This document shows, in pieces, positions 1-6,970 of a stretch of DNA of 21,074 nt. The position numbers and the translations under genes were made by a program. This stretch comes from Propionibacterium sp. (lineage in GTDB: Bacteria > Actinomycetota > Actinomycetes > Propionibacteriales > Propionibacteriaceae), in assembly GCA_012837465.1 (NCBI GenBank), contig DURG01000316.1:1-21074 (forward strand). The letters are read 5' to 3'. Position 1 is the first letter of the stretch; every line of letters starts with the position of its first letter. A model generated the notes under the pieces. It was not told the DNA's origin and ran no database searches. It worked only from the letters and a program-made list of their open reading frames with translations.

Positions 1-23
1 CACAAGTTGCATGTGCACTCACC

Positions 24-110
24 GGGTTTCGACACGCCCGGGCTCCTCGCAAGCTCGGAGGCGGGCGGCTCAACCAGCGCTCGGAGGCGGGCGGCTCAAC
101 CAGCGCTCGG
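24..110. repeat. 26-bp tandem repeat next to a GC hairpin, downstream of proX
   Basis: A 26-bp unit beginning GCTCGGAGGCGGGCGGCTCA occurs twice back to back (53-78 and 79-104, identical), and a third copy starts at 105-110 before the match ends. Just before it, GCCCG (36-40) can pair with CGGGC (62-66) and CTCC (43-46) with GGAG (57-60), giving a hairpin that could end the proVWX transcript, although no U-tract follows. The combination GGTTTCGACA...CTCAACCAGCG resembles dispersed intergenic repeats I recall from Propionibacteriales genomes; that resemblance is from memory and unchecked. No gene is supported in 1-118. Confidence 0.7.
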
Positions 111-118
111 TGTGAGGA

Positions 119-1024
119 TCAGGCCTCGGGGAGGACGTCGGGGTTGGCGTCGATCCACTCCTGGATGGCCTCGGCCTCCTGGCCCTCCTCGTACTTGTTC
201 ACGACGGTGTCTTCGAGCGAGCCGTACTGGGCGTCGTCGAGCTTGAGCCCGCCGATCCACTCGGCGATGTCCGGGTACTCCTCAGCGAACCCCTTGCGGG
301 AGAGGAAGTGGAGGGCCTCGGTCTCACCGAGCGCGCCCTCCGGGTCCTCGAGGTCACGCACGTTGTACTCGGCGTTGGCCCAGAACGGGCGCCACAGCGT
401 CACGACGACCTCTTCCTCGGCGGCGATCTTCGACTGCAGCTCAGCCAGCATGGCCGCGGTCGAGCTGGTGACCAGTTCGAAGTCCTCGAGGCCATAGCCG
501 GGGATGACGTCCTCCGTCGAGACGCGGGTGAGGCCGGCGCCCGGCTCGATGCCGATGATGCGGTTGTCGAGCACGTCGGCGTAGTCCGGGATGTCGGCGA
601 TCGACTGGATCTCGGAGTACTCGGGCACGGCCCAGGTGAGGACTGCCCCGTCGTAGTAGGCACCGAGCGAATCGATGTCGTCGCCGTACTCGTCCATGTA
701 GGCCGAGTGGGTCACCTCGGGCCAGGCGGACGGATAGATGTCCACGTCGCCCTGGGCGAGGGCCACGTACAGCGGGCCGGGCTCGCCGAGTTCCTCGGTG
801 GTGACGGTGTAGCCCATGTCCTCGAGCTGGCCCTTGAGCAGGTGGCCCATGGAGCGGCCGTCCGTCCAGGAGGGGACGAACCCCAAGGTGATGTTCTTGT
901 CCTGACCGCCGCCGTCGCCGTTGCCAGCATCGGTGGTCTCACCGGTGTCGGCGCTGCAGGCAGCGAGCCCCAGCAGGGTCGCGCTGAGCGCGGCGATGCC
1001 AAAGGTACGGATTGATGACTTCAC
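119..1024 (-). CDS. proX: Glycine betaine/proline-type ABC transporter substrate-binding lipoprotein (ProX-like)
   Basis: This 301-residue protein is the extracellular solute receptor of the importer encoded just upstream. It starts with a lipoprotein signal: basic MKSSIR, a hydrophobic stretch, and a lipobox LAAC with Cys23 as the lipidated residue, followed by a Gly/Asp-rich tether to about residue 42. The mature part has the OpuAC/ProX fold pattern: NITLGFVPSW, then GPLYVALAQGDVDIYPSAWP and VTLWRPFWAN, where tryptophans typically form the aromatic cage for a quaternary amine. The start is GTG at 1024-1022, preceded by AAAGGAAA (1034-1027); the overlapping ATG is out of frame. It lies 15 bp after proW and is last in the operon. 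Betaine, carnitine, choline or proline betaine are all possible ligands; the family call is firm, the ligand is not. Confidence 0.9.
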   Translation of the reverse strand: MKSSIRTFGIAALSATLLGLAACSADTGETTDAGNGDGGGQDKNITLGFVPSWTDGRSMGHLLKGQLEDMGYTVTTEELGEPGPLYVALAQGDVDIYPSAWPEVTHSAYMDEYGDDIDSLGAYYDGAVLTWAVPEYSEIQSIADIPDYADVLDNRIIGIEPGAGLTRVSTEDVIPGYGLEDFELVTSSTAAMLAELQSKIAAEEEVVVTLWRPFWANAEYNVRDLEDPEGALGETEALHFLSRKGFAEEYPDIAEWIGGLKLDDAQYGSLEDTVVNKYEEGQEAEAIQEWIDANPDVLPEA

Positions 1025-1039
1025 ATTTTCCTTTCGTGG

Positions 1040-1954
1040 TCACGCAGCGAGTGCTGCGGACTCCTTCTTCTTGGCCTTCTCGCGTGCGGACTTCCACTTC
1101 GCGAGAAGGGATGAGTTGAACTTGTCGGGGGTGCCCAGCGCGGCAGTGAGCCGGTCCAGGTAGATCGCGAGGAACACGATCGCCAGGCCCGCCTCGGCGC
1201 CGCGGCCGACGTTCACCGTGCCGAGCGCGGCGACGACCTCCTTGCCGAGGCCGTCGGAGCCCACGAGGCCAGCAATGACGGCCATGGAGAGCGCCAGCAT
1301 GATGACCTGGTTGATGCCGGCCATGATCGACGGGATGGCCAGCGGGAGCTGCACGCCACGCAGGATCTCCCAGTCGGTGGCGCCGAAGGACTCGGCCGCC
1401 TCGACCGTCTCCTTGTCGACGCTACGGATGCCCAACTCCGTGAGGCGGACCGCAGGAGGCAGGGAGAACACGATGGTGGAGAAGAGCCCGGGCACCACGC
1501 CGATACTGAAGAACAAGATGGCGGGCACGAGGTAGACCATCGCCGGCAACGACTGCATGAGGTCGAGGATCGGCTTGAGGAAGGCGCTGACCGTGTCGTT
1601 GCGCGCCGCCCAGATGCCGAGCGGCACCGCGATGATCACTGCGGTCAATGTCGCGATGAGCACCAGGGAGAGGGTCTGCATGGATTGGGTCCACTGGTTC
1701 ATGCTCAGGATGAGCAGGAAGGTGATGACCACGCCCACGGCGAGCCGCCAGGAGCGCACGAGCCAGGCAAGCACCGCGAAGATGACGATCATCACGAGCG
1801 GGGGCGGGGTCAGCAACACGGTGGTCACCAGGTCGTTGAGCCAAATGCCCGTGCCCTTGAAGAAGTCCAGCAGGAACCGGAGGTTGACGCTGATCCAGTC
1901 GACGGCGTCGGAGACCCAACTGCCGACCGGGATGCGGGGGATCCAATCGTTCAT
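1040..1954 (-). CDS. proW: Glycine betaine/proline-type ABC transporter permease (ProW-like)
   Basis: This 304-residue inner-membrane permease forms the channel of the importer. It has an amphipathic N-terminal region, hydrophobic helices beginning near LVMIVIFAVLAWLV, and the binding-protein-dependent transport core: LDLMQSLPAMVYLVPAILFF, then an EAA-type loop (AAESFGATDWEILRGVQLP) that contacts the ATPase, then INQVIMLALSMAVIAGLVG. The C-terminus is a Lys/Ala-rich cytoplasmic tail. Its ATG (1954-1952) overlaps the proV stop in an ATGA junction, which implies translational coupling. Length and motifs match ordinary single-domain ProW/OpuAB proteins, with no fused binding domain. Confidence 0.92.
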   Translation of the reverse strand: MNDWIPRIPVGSWVSDAVDWISVNLRFLLDFFKGTGIWLNDLVTTVLLTPPPLVMIVIFAVLAWLVRSWRLAVGVVITFLLILSMNQWTQSMQTLSLVLIATLTAVIIAVPLGIWAARNDTVSAFLKPILDLMQSLPAMVYLVPAILFFSIGVVPGLFSTIVFSLPPAVRLTELGIRSVDKETVEAAESFGATDWEILRGVQLPLAIPSIMAGINQVIMLALSMAVIAGLVGSDGLGKEVVAALGTVNVGRGAEAGLAIVFLAIYLDRLTAALGTPDKFNSSLLAKWKSAREKAKKKESAALAA

Positions 1955-3204
1955 GCTCGTGCTCCTGTCGTGTCCGCTGCTTCGGCTTCCTCGGCGGCCA
2001 ATTCCTCGCCAGCGGTGAGGTCGTCCCCGTTGACCGGCGTGGCGGCCGAAAGGAGCGTCACGCGGGGCACGACTCCAACGAGCTTGCTGTTGTCGTCCAC
2101 GACGACCAGTGGGGCCAGGTGCTGCGCGGACTGCTCGAACAGTTCGTTGATGGGGGTGTCGGCGTGCACGACGGGCAGTTCGTGCACCGTCGAGTACGGG
2201 AGTTGGTCGGAGCCGGTGCGCACGGCCTCGGCCACGTCGTCGGCCCAGACCATCCCGACGGGACGGCGGCCCTGACCGACCACCAGCAACCAGTTGGGCT
2301 GGTGCTCGCGCAGGATCTTCTGCGCCATGAGGGGGCCCTGCTCGTCGGTGATGACCTCGTAGGGAGGCTCGGCGATGTTGCCCGCGGTCAGCACGCGCGT
2401 GCGATCCACGTCGGAGACGAACTTGGCCACGTAGTTGCTGGCGGGGTCGTTGAGGATCTGCTCGGCGGAACCGATCTGCTCGATCCGGCCGTCGCGCATC
2501 ATGGCGATGCGGTCGCCCAGGCGCATGGCCTCGTTGAGGTCGTGCGTGATGAACAGGACGGTCTTGTCGAGCTTCTGCTGGAGGTCGATCAACTGGTCCT
2601 GCATGTCGCGGCGGATCAGGGGATCGAGGGCCGAGAAGGCCTCGTCCATCAGCATGATGTCGGTCCCGGCCGCGAGCGCACGCGCCAGGCCGACGCGCTG
2701 CTGCATGCCGCCGGAGAGCTCATCGGGGCGGTAGCCACCCCATCCGCCGAGGCCGACCATCTCGAGGGCCTCGTTCGCCTTCGCCTCGCGGTCTGTGCGG
2801 TTGAGCCCCTTGATCTTGAGGCCGTAGGCGGCGTTCTCGCCGACCGTGCGGTGGGGGAGGAGCGCGAAGTGCTGGAACACCATCGAGACGTTGTCGCGGC
2901 GGACCTTGCGCAGCTCGGCCTTGCTGAGCCCGGACAGCGGCCGGTCGTGGATGTACATCTCGCCGCCGGTCAGCGGCAGCAGGCCGTTGACCATGCGGAT
3001 GAGCGTCGACTTACCGGAGCCGGAGAGGCCCATGACGACGAAGATCTCGCCGGGCTCAACCTCGAAGCTGGCGTCGATGACGGCGGCGGTGAGGCCGCGC
3101 CTCTGCAACTCGCTTCGGTTCTTGCCGGATTCGAGCAGTTGGATGCCCGATTCTGGTCGGCGACCGAAGATCTTGTAAACGTGTGAGGCTCTGATCGCGC
3201 TCAC
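1951..3204 (-). CDS. proV: Glycine betaine/proline-type ABC transporter ATP-binding protein with CBS domains (ProV-like)
   Basis: This 417-residue cytoplasmic ATPase powers the importer. Visible motifs are Walker A GLSGSGKST (about residues 59-67), Q-loop VFQHFALLPHRTVGEN, ABC signature LSGGMQQRVGLARAL, Walker B IMLMDEAFSALDP and switch His in FITHDLNEA. The ~130 C-terminal residues look like a tandem CBS pair, as in OpuA/ProV, where this region senses ionic strength or nucleotides to gate transport under osmotic stress. The start is set at GTG 3204-3202 because GAGGAG (3214-3209) lies just upstream; the frame stays open to 3237 but adds a proline-rich tail without a ribosome site. It is first of three genes and overlaps proW by 4 bp. 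Confidence 0.92.
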   Translation of the reverse strand: MSAIRASHVYKIFGRRPESGIQLLESGKNRSELQRRGLTAAVIDASFEVEPGEIFVVMGLSGSGKSTLIRMVNGLLPLTGGEMYIHDRPLSGLSKAELRKVRRDNVSMVFQHFALLPHRTVGENAAYGLKIKGLNRTDREAKANEALEMVGLGGWGGYRPDELSGGMQQRVGLARALAAGTDIMLMDEAFSALDPLIRRDMQDQLIDLQQKLDKTVLFITHDLNEAMRLGDRIAMMRDGRIEQIGSAEQILNDPASNYVAKFVSDVDRTRVLTAGNIAEPPYEVITDEQGPLMAQKILREHQPNWLLVVGQGRRPVGMVWADDVAEAVRTGSDQLPYSTVHELPVVHADTPINELFEQSAQHLAPLVVVDDNSKLVGVVPRVTLLSAATPVNGDDLTAGEELAAEEAEAADTTGARA

Positions 3205-3239
3205 ATCACTCCTCAGGGGTGGGGGTCTTGGGCCCATTC

Positions 3240-3268
3240 ACCCTGACGGAGTTCGCGCGGTGAGTCAA
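3240..3268 (-). promoter_or_regulatory. Candidate promoter of proVWX
   Basis: On the minus strand, TTGACT (3268-3263) and CAGGGT (3245-3240) are 17 bp apart, giving a good -35 and a mediocre -10. Transcription would start near 3233, leaving a ~29-nt leader that contains the GAGGAG ribosome site and the GTG start at 3204. The call is by eye; the -10 is weak enough that an alternative sigma factor or activator may be involved. Confidence 0.4.
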
Positions 3269-3295
3269 AGTGAAAGGCCTTGTGAACTGCGTTAT

Positions 3296-3308
3296 TGAGA
3301 ATTTCTCA
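3296..3308. promoter_or_regulatory. 13-bp palindrome upstream of proV (possible operator)
   Basis: TGAGAA-T-TTCTCA is a perfect 6-bp inverted repeat about one base, lying in an AT-richer patch some 28 bp upstream of the candidate proV -35. The position suits an activator or repressor site for the osmoprotectant operon. No regulator gene is adjacent, so the role is conjecture. Confidence 0.3.
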
Positions 3309-3433
3309 GGAAGCTTCAGCGCTAGTCATCAGACGTTTCGGGTGCTTGTCTAAGAATGTTGTAACGATCTGGGGGAGAGCGCCAAAACCCGCTGTCCGTG
3401 GCGTGTCGTGGGTGGCTGCGGGGCCCCTTCGTC

Positions 3434-3507
3434 GTCGCGCAGAGCGCGACGCTCAGGGAGCAGCGCGGCGCGGGCGCCCTTCGACGGAGGCGGCCCTCCT
3501 CCGTCGA
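3434..3507 (-). terminator. Paired GC hairpins between ileS and proV (probable ileS terminator region)
   Basis: Two perfect hairpins lie in the 327-bp gap 3205-3531. TCGACGGAGG (3481-3490) pairs with CCTCCGTCGA (3498-3507) around a 7-nt loop, and GTCGCGC (3434-3440) pairs with GCGCGAC (3444-3450) around a 3-nt loop. They lie 25-100 bp past the ileS stop on the minus strand. There is no U-run, as is common for hairpin terminators in high-GC actinobacteria. Apart from these, the proV promoter and the small palindrome, I see nothing in the gap. Confidence 0.5.
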
Positions 3508-3531
3508 CCGCATCCGGCTCAGGGGTCGACG

Positions 3532-6500
3532 TCAGGCCTTCTGCAGATTCAGCTTCAGGCCGAGTTCCTCGTCGACGTCCGTCGGCGACTCCACGAGCCC
3601 GGGCACGAACTCCACCGCCAGCACCTCGCCGGCGATCAGGTCGCGGTGCGCCTCGACGGCGTCGCCCAGCTGGCCGTCAGCCTCCACCACGACGCGGATC
3701 CGGTCGGTGATCTCCAGCCCTGCCTTCTTGCGGGCGTCCTGCACGAACCGGATGACCTCGCGGGCCAGGCCGGCCAGCACCAGCTCGGGGGTGAGCTCCA
3801 GATCCAGCGCGACGGTCTCGCCCTGCTCGTTGACCACGGACCAGCCCTCGCGCGGGCGCTCGGTGACGATGACGTCGTCGGCGGTGAGTTCGAGGTCCTC
3901 GCCCTCGAACTGCATCACCGCGCGGCCGTTGTCGCGCAGTTCGCCGGCCAGCCAGGCCGCGTCGAGCTCGGAGATGGCCTTGGCCACCAGCGGCGTCTGC
4001 TTCGCGAACCGCTTGCCGAGGTTGCGGAAGTTGCCCTTGGCGGAGAAGTCCACGAGGTCGCCGGCCGATTCGAAGGACTCGATCGAGGCGACGTTCAGCT
4101 CGGCCTTGACCTCCTCCTGCAGCTCCGGCGACAGCTTCGAGTAGATCCGCGACGGCACCAGCATGCGGCCGAGCACCTGGCGGATCTTCATCTTCGACTC
4201 GGCGCGCGCCGAGCGTCCGAGCTCGACGGTGCGCTGGGCCAGCCCCATCGCCTCGGCCAAATCGGCGTCGATCAGCGACTCGTCGGCCTCTGGCCACGAC
4301 GCGAGGTGCACCGAGGCCGGGCCCTCCGGGTCGGCGGCGTGGAACAGGTCCTGCCACACGCGTTCCGTGACGAACGGCATGATCGGCGCCATCAGGCGGG
4401 TGAGCGCGTCGAGGGTCTCGTGCAGCGTCCACAGCGCGCCCTCGTCGCCGTTCCAGAAGCGACGGCGGGAGCGGCGCACGTACCAGTTCGACAGCGAGTC
4501 GATGAAGGTCGCGATGGCCTGGCCGTAGTGCTGCGTGTCGAAGTCCTCGAGGGCGGCGGTGGTGTCCTTGATGAGCTGCTGCGTGGCCGAGGTCAACCAC
4601 CGGTCGAGCACGTGGCGCTCGCCGACGGCCGGGGCCGTGCCCGACGGCGTCCACTCGGAGGCGCGGGCGTACAGCGTGTGGAAGGCCACCGTGTTCCAGT
4701 AGGTGAGCAGCACCTTGCGGACGGTCTCGCCGATCGTCGAGTCGCCGACGCGGCGTGCTGCCCACGGGGAGCCGGAGCACGCCATGAACCACCGCACCGC
4801 ATCTGCGCCGTGCCGCTCCATCAGCGGGATGGGCTCGAGCGTGTTGCCCAGGTGCTTGGACATCTTGCGGCCGTCCTCGGCGAGGATGTGGCCCAGGCAC
4901 ACGACGTTCTTGTATGACGACTTGCCGAACACCAGCGTGCCCACCGCCATCAGCGAGTAGAACCAGCCGCGGGTCTGATCGATGGCCTCGCAGATGAAAT
5001 CTGCGGGGTAGCGATCCTCCAGCATGGCCGCGGATCCCTCGGCGTGCGGGTAGCCCCACTGCGCGAACGGCATGGAGCCGGAATCGAACCAGGCATCGAT
5101 CACCTCGGGTACGCGGCGCGATTCCTTGCCGCAGGTGGGGCAGTCGAATGCGATGTCGTCGACGTAAGGGCGGTGCGGGTCGAGCGTCGACTGGTCGGTG
5201 CCGGTCAGCTCCGAGAGCTCCGCGCGGGAGCCCACGCACACCTGGTGGTCGTCCTCGCAGCGCCAGATCGGCAGCGGCGTGCCCCAGTAGCGGGTGCGCG
5301 ACAGCGCCCAGTCGATGTTGTTGTCCAGCCAGTCGCCGTAGCGACCGTGCTTGATGTTGTCGGGGTACCAGTTGGTGGCCTCGTTCTCGGCCAGCAACTC
5401 GTCCTTGATCTGCGTGGTGCGGATGTACCACGAGGGCATCGCGTAGTAGAGCAGCGCGGTGTGGCAGCGCCAGCAGTGCGGGTAGCTGTGCGTGTAGTCA
5501 AGCGAGCGGAACATCAGCCCGCGGGAGGTGAGGTCCTCGACGAGCACCGGGTCGGCGTCCTTGAAGAACTTCCCGCCCACGAGCGCGACGTCGTCGTTGA
5601 ACTCGCCGGTCTTGGTGATGGGGTTGACGAACGGCAGGCCGTAGGCGCGGCACACCGCCATGTCGTCCTCACCGAACGCGGGGGCCTGGTGGACCAGGCC
5701 GGAGCCGTCCTCGGTGGTGACGTAGTCGGCGAGCACCACGAAGTGGGCCTCTGCCGGGAACTCGACCAGTTCGAGCGGGCGCTGGTACGTCCAGCGCTCC
5801 ATCTCGGTGCCCTGGAAGGATTCCCCGAGGGTCCACTCCTCGCCCAGCACCTGCTCGGCCAGCGGCTCTGCGATCAGCAGCGGGCGCTGCCCCTGCTCGG
5901 CGAGCTCGGCCGACGGCGTGGCCACCCGGTAGGTCACCTCGGGGTGGGCGGCGACGGCGGTGTTCGACACCAGCGTCCACGGCGTCGTCGTCCACACCAG
6001 CATGTCGACCTTGCCGGCGAGGGGGCCCGAGGTCAACGGGAAGCGCACGTAGATCGAGGGGTCGGTGACTTCCTCGTAGCCCTGCGCGAGCTCGTGGTCC
6101 GACAGCGCGGTGCCACAGCGCGGGCAGTAGGGGGCGACGCGGTAGTCCTCCTCGAGCAGACCCTTGGAGTGGATCTGCTTGAGCGCCCACCACAGCGACT
6201 CCACGTACTCCGGCGTCATGGTCACGTAGGCGTCGTCGAGGTTGACCCAGTAGCCCATGCGCTGGGTGAGGTCAGACCAGACGTCGACGTGGCGCAGCAC
6301 GGATTCGCGGCACTTGGCGTTGAACGCCTCGACGCCGTACGCCTCGATGTCGGCCTTGCCGGAGAAGCCCAGCTCCTTCTCCACGGCGAGTTCGACGGGC
6401 AGGCCGTGGCAGTCCCAGCCAGCCTTCCGCTCCACGTGGAAGCCACGCATCGTCTTGTAGCGAGGGAACAGGTCCTTGAACACGCGCGCCTCGATGTGGT

Positions 6501-6684
6501 GCGCGCCGGGCATGCCGTTGGCGGTGGGCGGGCCCTCGTAGAAGGTCCACGGCTCGCCGCCGCGCGACTTCTCGAGGCTCTCCTCGAACGTGCCGCGCTC
6601 GTCCCACAGCTTGAGGATGTCGTGCTCGAGCGCAGGGAAGTCGACCTGGGCGGGCACGGCGCGGTAGCCGGGTGTGGTGCTCAT
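3532..6684 (-). CDS. ileS: Isoleucyl-tRNA synthetase, type 2 (IleRS2)
   Basis: This 1050-residue class I synthetase charges tRNA-Ile with isoleucine in the cytoplasm. The nucleotide-binding signature is in PPTANGMPGAHHIEARVFKD (from residue 52); the usual HXGH is replaced by G60-A-H62-H63. The second signature is KMSKH at residues 607-611, where the canonical final Ser is His. Other family segments are GWDCHGLPVE, a CPRC cluster near residue 187 at the start of the editing insertion, DYVTTEDGSGLVHQAPAFGEDD in the CP1 editing domain, CWRCHTALLYYAMPSW, and VIDAWFDSGSMPFAQ. Length and motifs fit the eukaryote-like type 2 enzymes of actinobacteria, which are intrinsically mupirocin-insensitive. 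ATG 6684 is preceded by AAGGAA (6697-6692). It is transcribed alone, from a T-box leader. Confidence 0.97.
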   Translation of the reverse strand: MSTTPGYRAVPAQVDFPALEHDILKLWDERGTFEESLEKSRGGEPWTFYEGPPTANGMPGAHHIEARVFKDLFPRYKTMRGFHVERKAGWDCHGLPVELAVEKELGFSGKADIEAYGVEAFNAKCRESVLRHVDVWSDLTQRMGYWVNLDDAYVTMTPEYVESLWWALKQIHSKGLLEEDYRVAPYCPRCGTALSDHELAQGYEEVTDPSIYVRFPLTSGPLAGKVDMLVWTTTPWTLVSNTAVAAHPEVTYRVATPSAELAEQGQRPLLIAEPLAEQVLGEEWTLGESFQGTEMERWTYQRPLELVEFPAEAHFVVLADYVTTEDGSGLVHQAPAFGEDDMAVCRAYGLPFVNPITKTGEFNDDVALVGGKFFKDADPVLVEDLTSRGLMFRSLDYTHSYPHCWRCHTALLYYAMPSWYIRTTQIKDELLAENEATNWYPDNIKHGRYGDWLDNNIDWALSRTRYWGTPLPIWRCEDDHQVCVGSRAELSELTGTDQSTLDPHRPYVDDIAFDCPTCGKESRRVPEVIDAWFDSGSMPFAQWGYPHAEGSAAMLEDRYPADFICEAIDQTRGWFYSLMAVGTLVFGKSSYKNVVCLGHILAEDGRKMSKHLGNTLEPIPLMERHGADAVRWFMACSGSPWAARRVGDSTIGETVRKVLLTYWNTVAFHTLYARASEWTPSGTAPAVGERHVLDRWLTSATQQLIKDTTAALEDFDTQHYGQAIATFIDSLSNWYVRRSRRRFWNGDEGALWTLHETLDALTRLMAPIMPFVTERVWQDLFHAADPEGPASVHLASWPEADESLIDADLAEAMGLAQRTVELGRSARAESKMKIRQVLGRMLVPSRIYSKLSPELQEEVKAELNVASIESFESAGDLVDFSAKGNFRNLGKRFAKQTPLVAKAISELDAAWLAGELRDNGRAVMQFEGEDLELTADDVIVTERPREGWSVVNEQGETVALDLELTPELVLAGLAREVIRFVQDARKKAGLEITDRIRVVVEADGQLGDAVEAHRDLIAGEVLAVEFVPGLVESPTDVDEELGLKLNLQKA

Positions 6685-6867
6685 CGGATGGTTCCTTCTT
6701 CGTCTTCATCGAACGAAGGGACGAGCCGTGGCCCGCGGTACCACCCTTCTTGGGCGCTTTCTGCGCCCCGCTTCATTCACGCCGCGGCCGGTTCTACTGA
6801 GTGGTCTCCCACCGTTCTTCCGGCAGCTCCGGGGTGATGGCCCCATCGATGCCTTGCGACGCTGCCC
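6685..6867 (-). promoter_or_regulatory. ileS T-box riboswitch, translational type with ultra-short stem I
   Basis: On the minus strand the T-box sequence AGGGTGGTACCGCG is at 6747-6734; its UGGU bulge fits a tRNA ending in ACCA (discriminator A). Reading 5' to 3': GGGG/CCCC (6844-6841 with 6834-6831) closes a CCATCA loop holding an ATC isoleucine specifier (6838-6836); a stem II with GUGG-GAGA-CCAC and an AGUAGAA strand resembling an S-turn follows; stem III is GGGCGC/GCGCCC (6768-6763 with 6757-6752). The antisequestor pairs AAGGG (6748-6744) with CCCUU (6720-6716) and GCGGGC with GCUCGU around CACG, leaving a 7-nt bulge. The same CCCUU region can instead pair CUUCGU (6718-6713) with ACGAAG (6703-6698), trapping the AAGGAA ribosome site. 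No U-run terminator is present, so control is probably of translation. Confidence 0.88.
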
Positions 6868-6897
6868 ATTATGCGCCGAGCACGCCGTCGGACTCAA
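6868..6897 (-). promoter_or_regulatory. Candidate ileS promoter
   Basis: TTGAGT (6897-6892) and CATAAT (6873-6868, 5 of 6 to consensus) are separated by 18 bp on the minus strand. Transcription would begin near 6861, just before the specifier hairpin. If the extra pairing GGCAGC (6866-6861) with GCUGCC (6827-6822) is truly part of stem I, the start must lie a few bases further upstream, so either this promoter or that pairing is slightly misplaced. Confidence 0.5.
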
Positions 6898-6922
6898 GCC
6901 GGATTCGCCGACGGCGTGCTCG
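6877..6922. repeat. Perfect 15-bp inverted repeat in the ileS/6971 divergent promoter region
   Basis: CGAGCACGCCGTCGG (6877-6891) is the exact reverse complement of 6908-6922, with 16 bp between them. One arm fills the spacer between the proposed ileS -35 and -10, and the other lies just upstream of that -35, about 50 bp before the plus-strand start at 6971. This placement suggests an operator or an insulating hairpin between divergent genes. No gene converges here to need a terminator. Confidence 0.6.
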
Positions 6923-6970
6923 CCCCCTCGGCGACGTCTGGCAACATTGGCGGTTAGGAAGGGAGCGTCG

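Noticed and set aside
7..246. Short plus-strand open frame at the left edge
   Set aside because: It crosses the tandem repeat and the 3' end of proX antisense, is Arg/Pro/Gly-rich, and has no ribosome site or recognisable domain.
3237..3951. Upstream ATG at 3237 for proV
   Set aside because: It adds only MGPRPPPLRSD with no ribosome site, and the candidate transcription start near 3233 would exclude it; GTG 3204 has GAGGAG correctly placed.
3295..6837. Long plus-strand open frames opposite ileS
   Set aside because: They mirror the ileS codons, have Arg/His/Val-biased composition and no family motifs; ileS is unambiguous.
6674..6970. N-terminal extension of the 6971 gene
   Set aside because: The frame is open but runs through the ileS T-box and promoter; a strong ribosome site at 6956-6965 places the start at ATG 6971.
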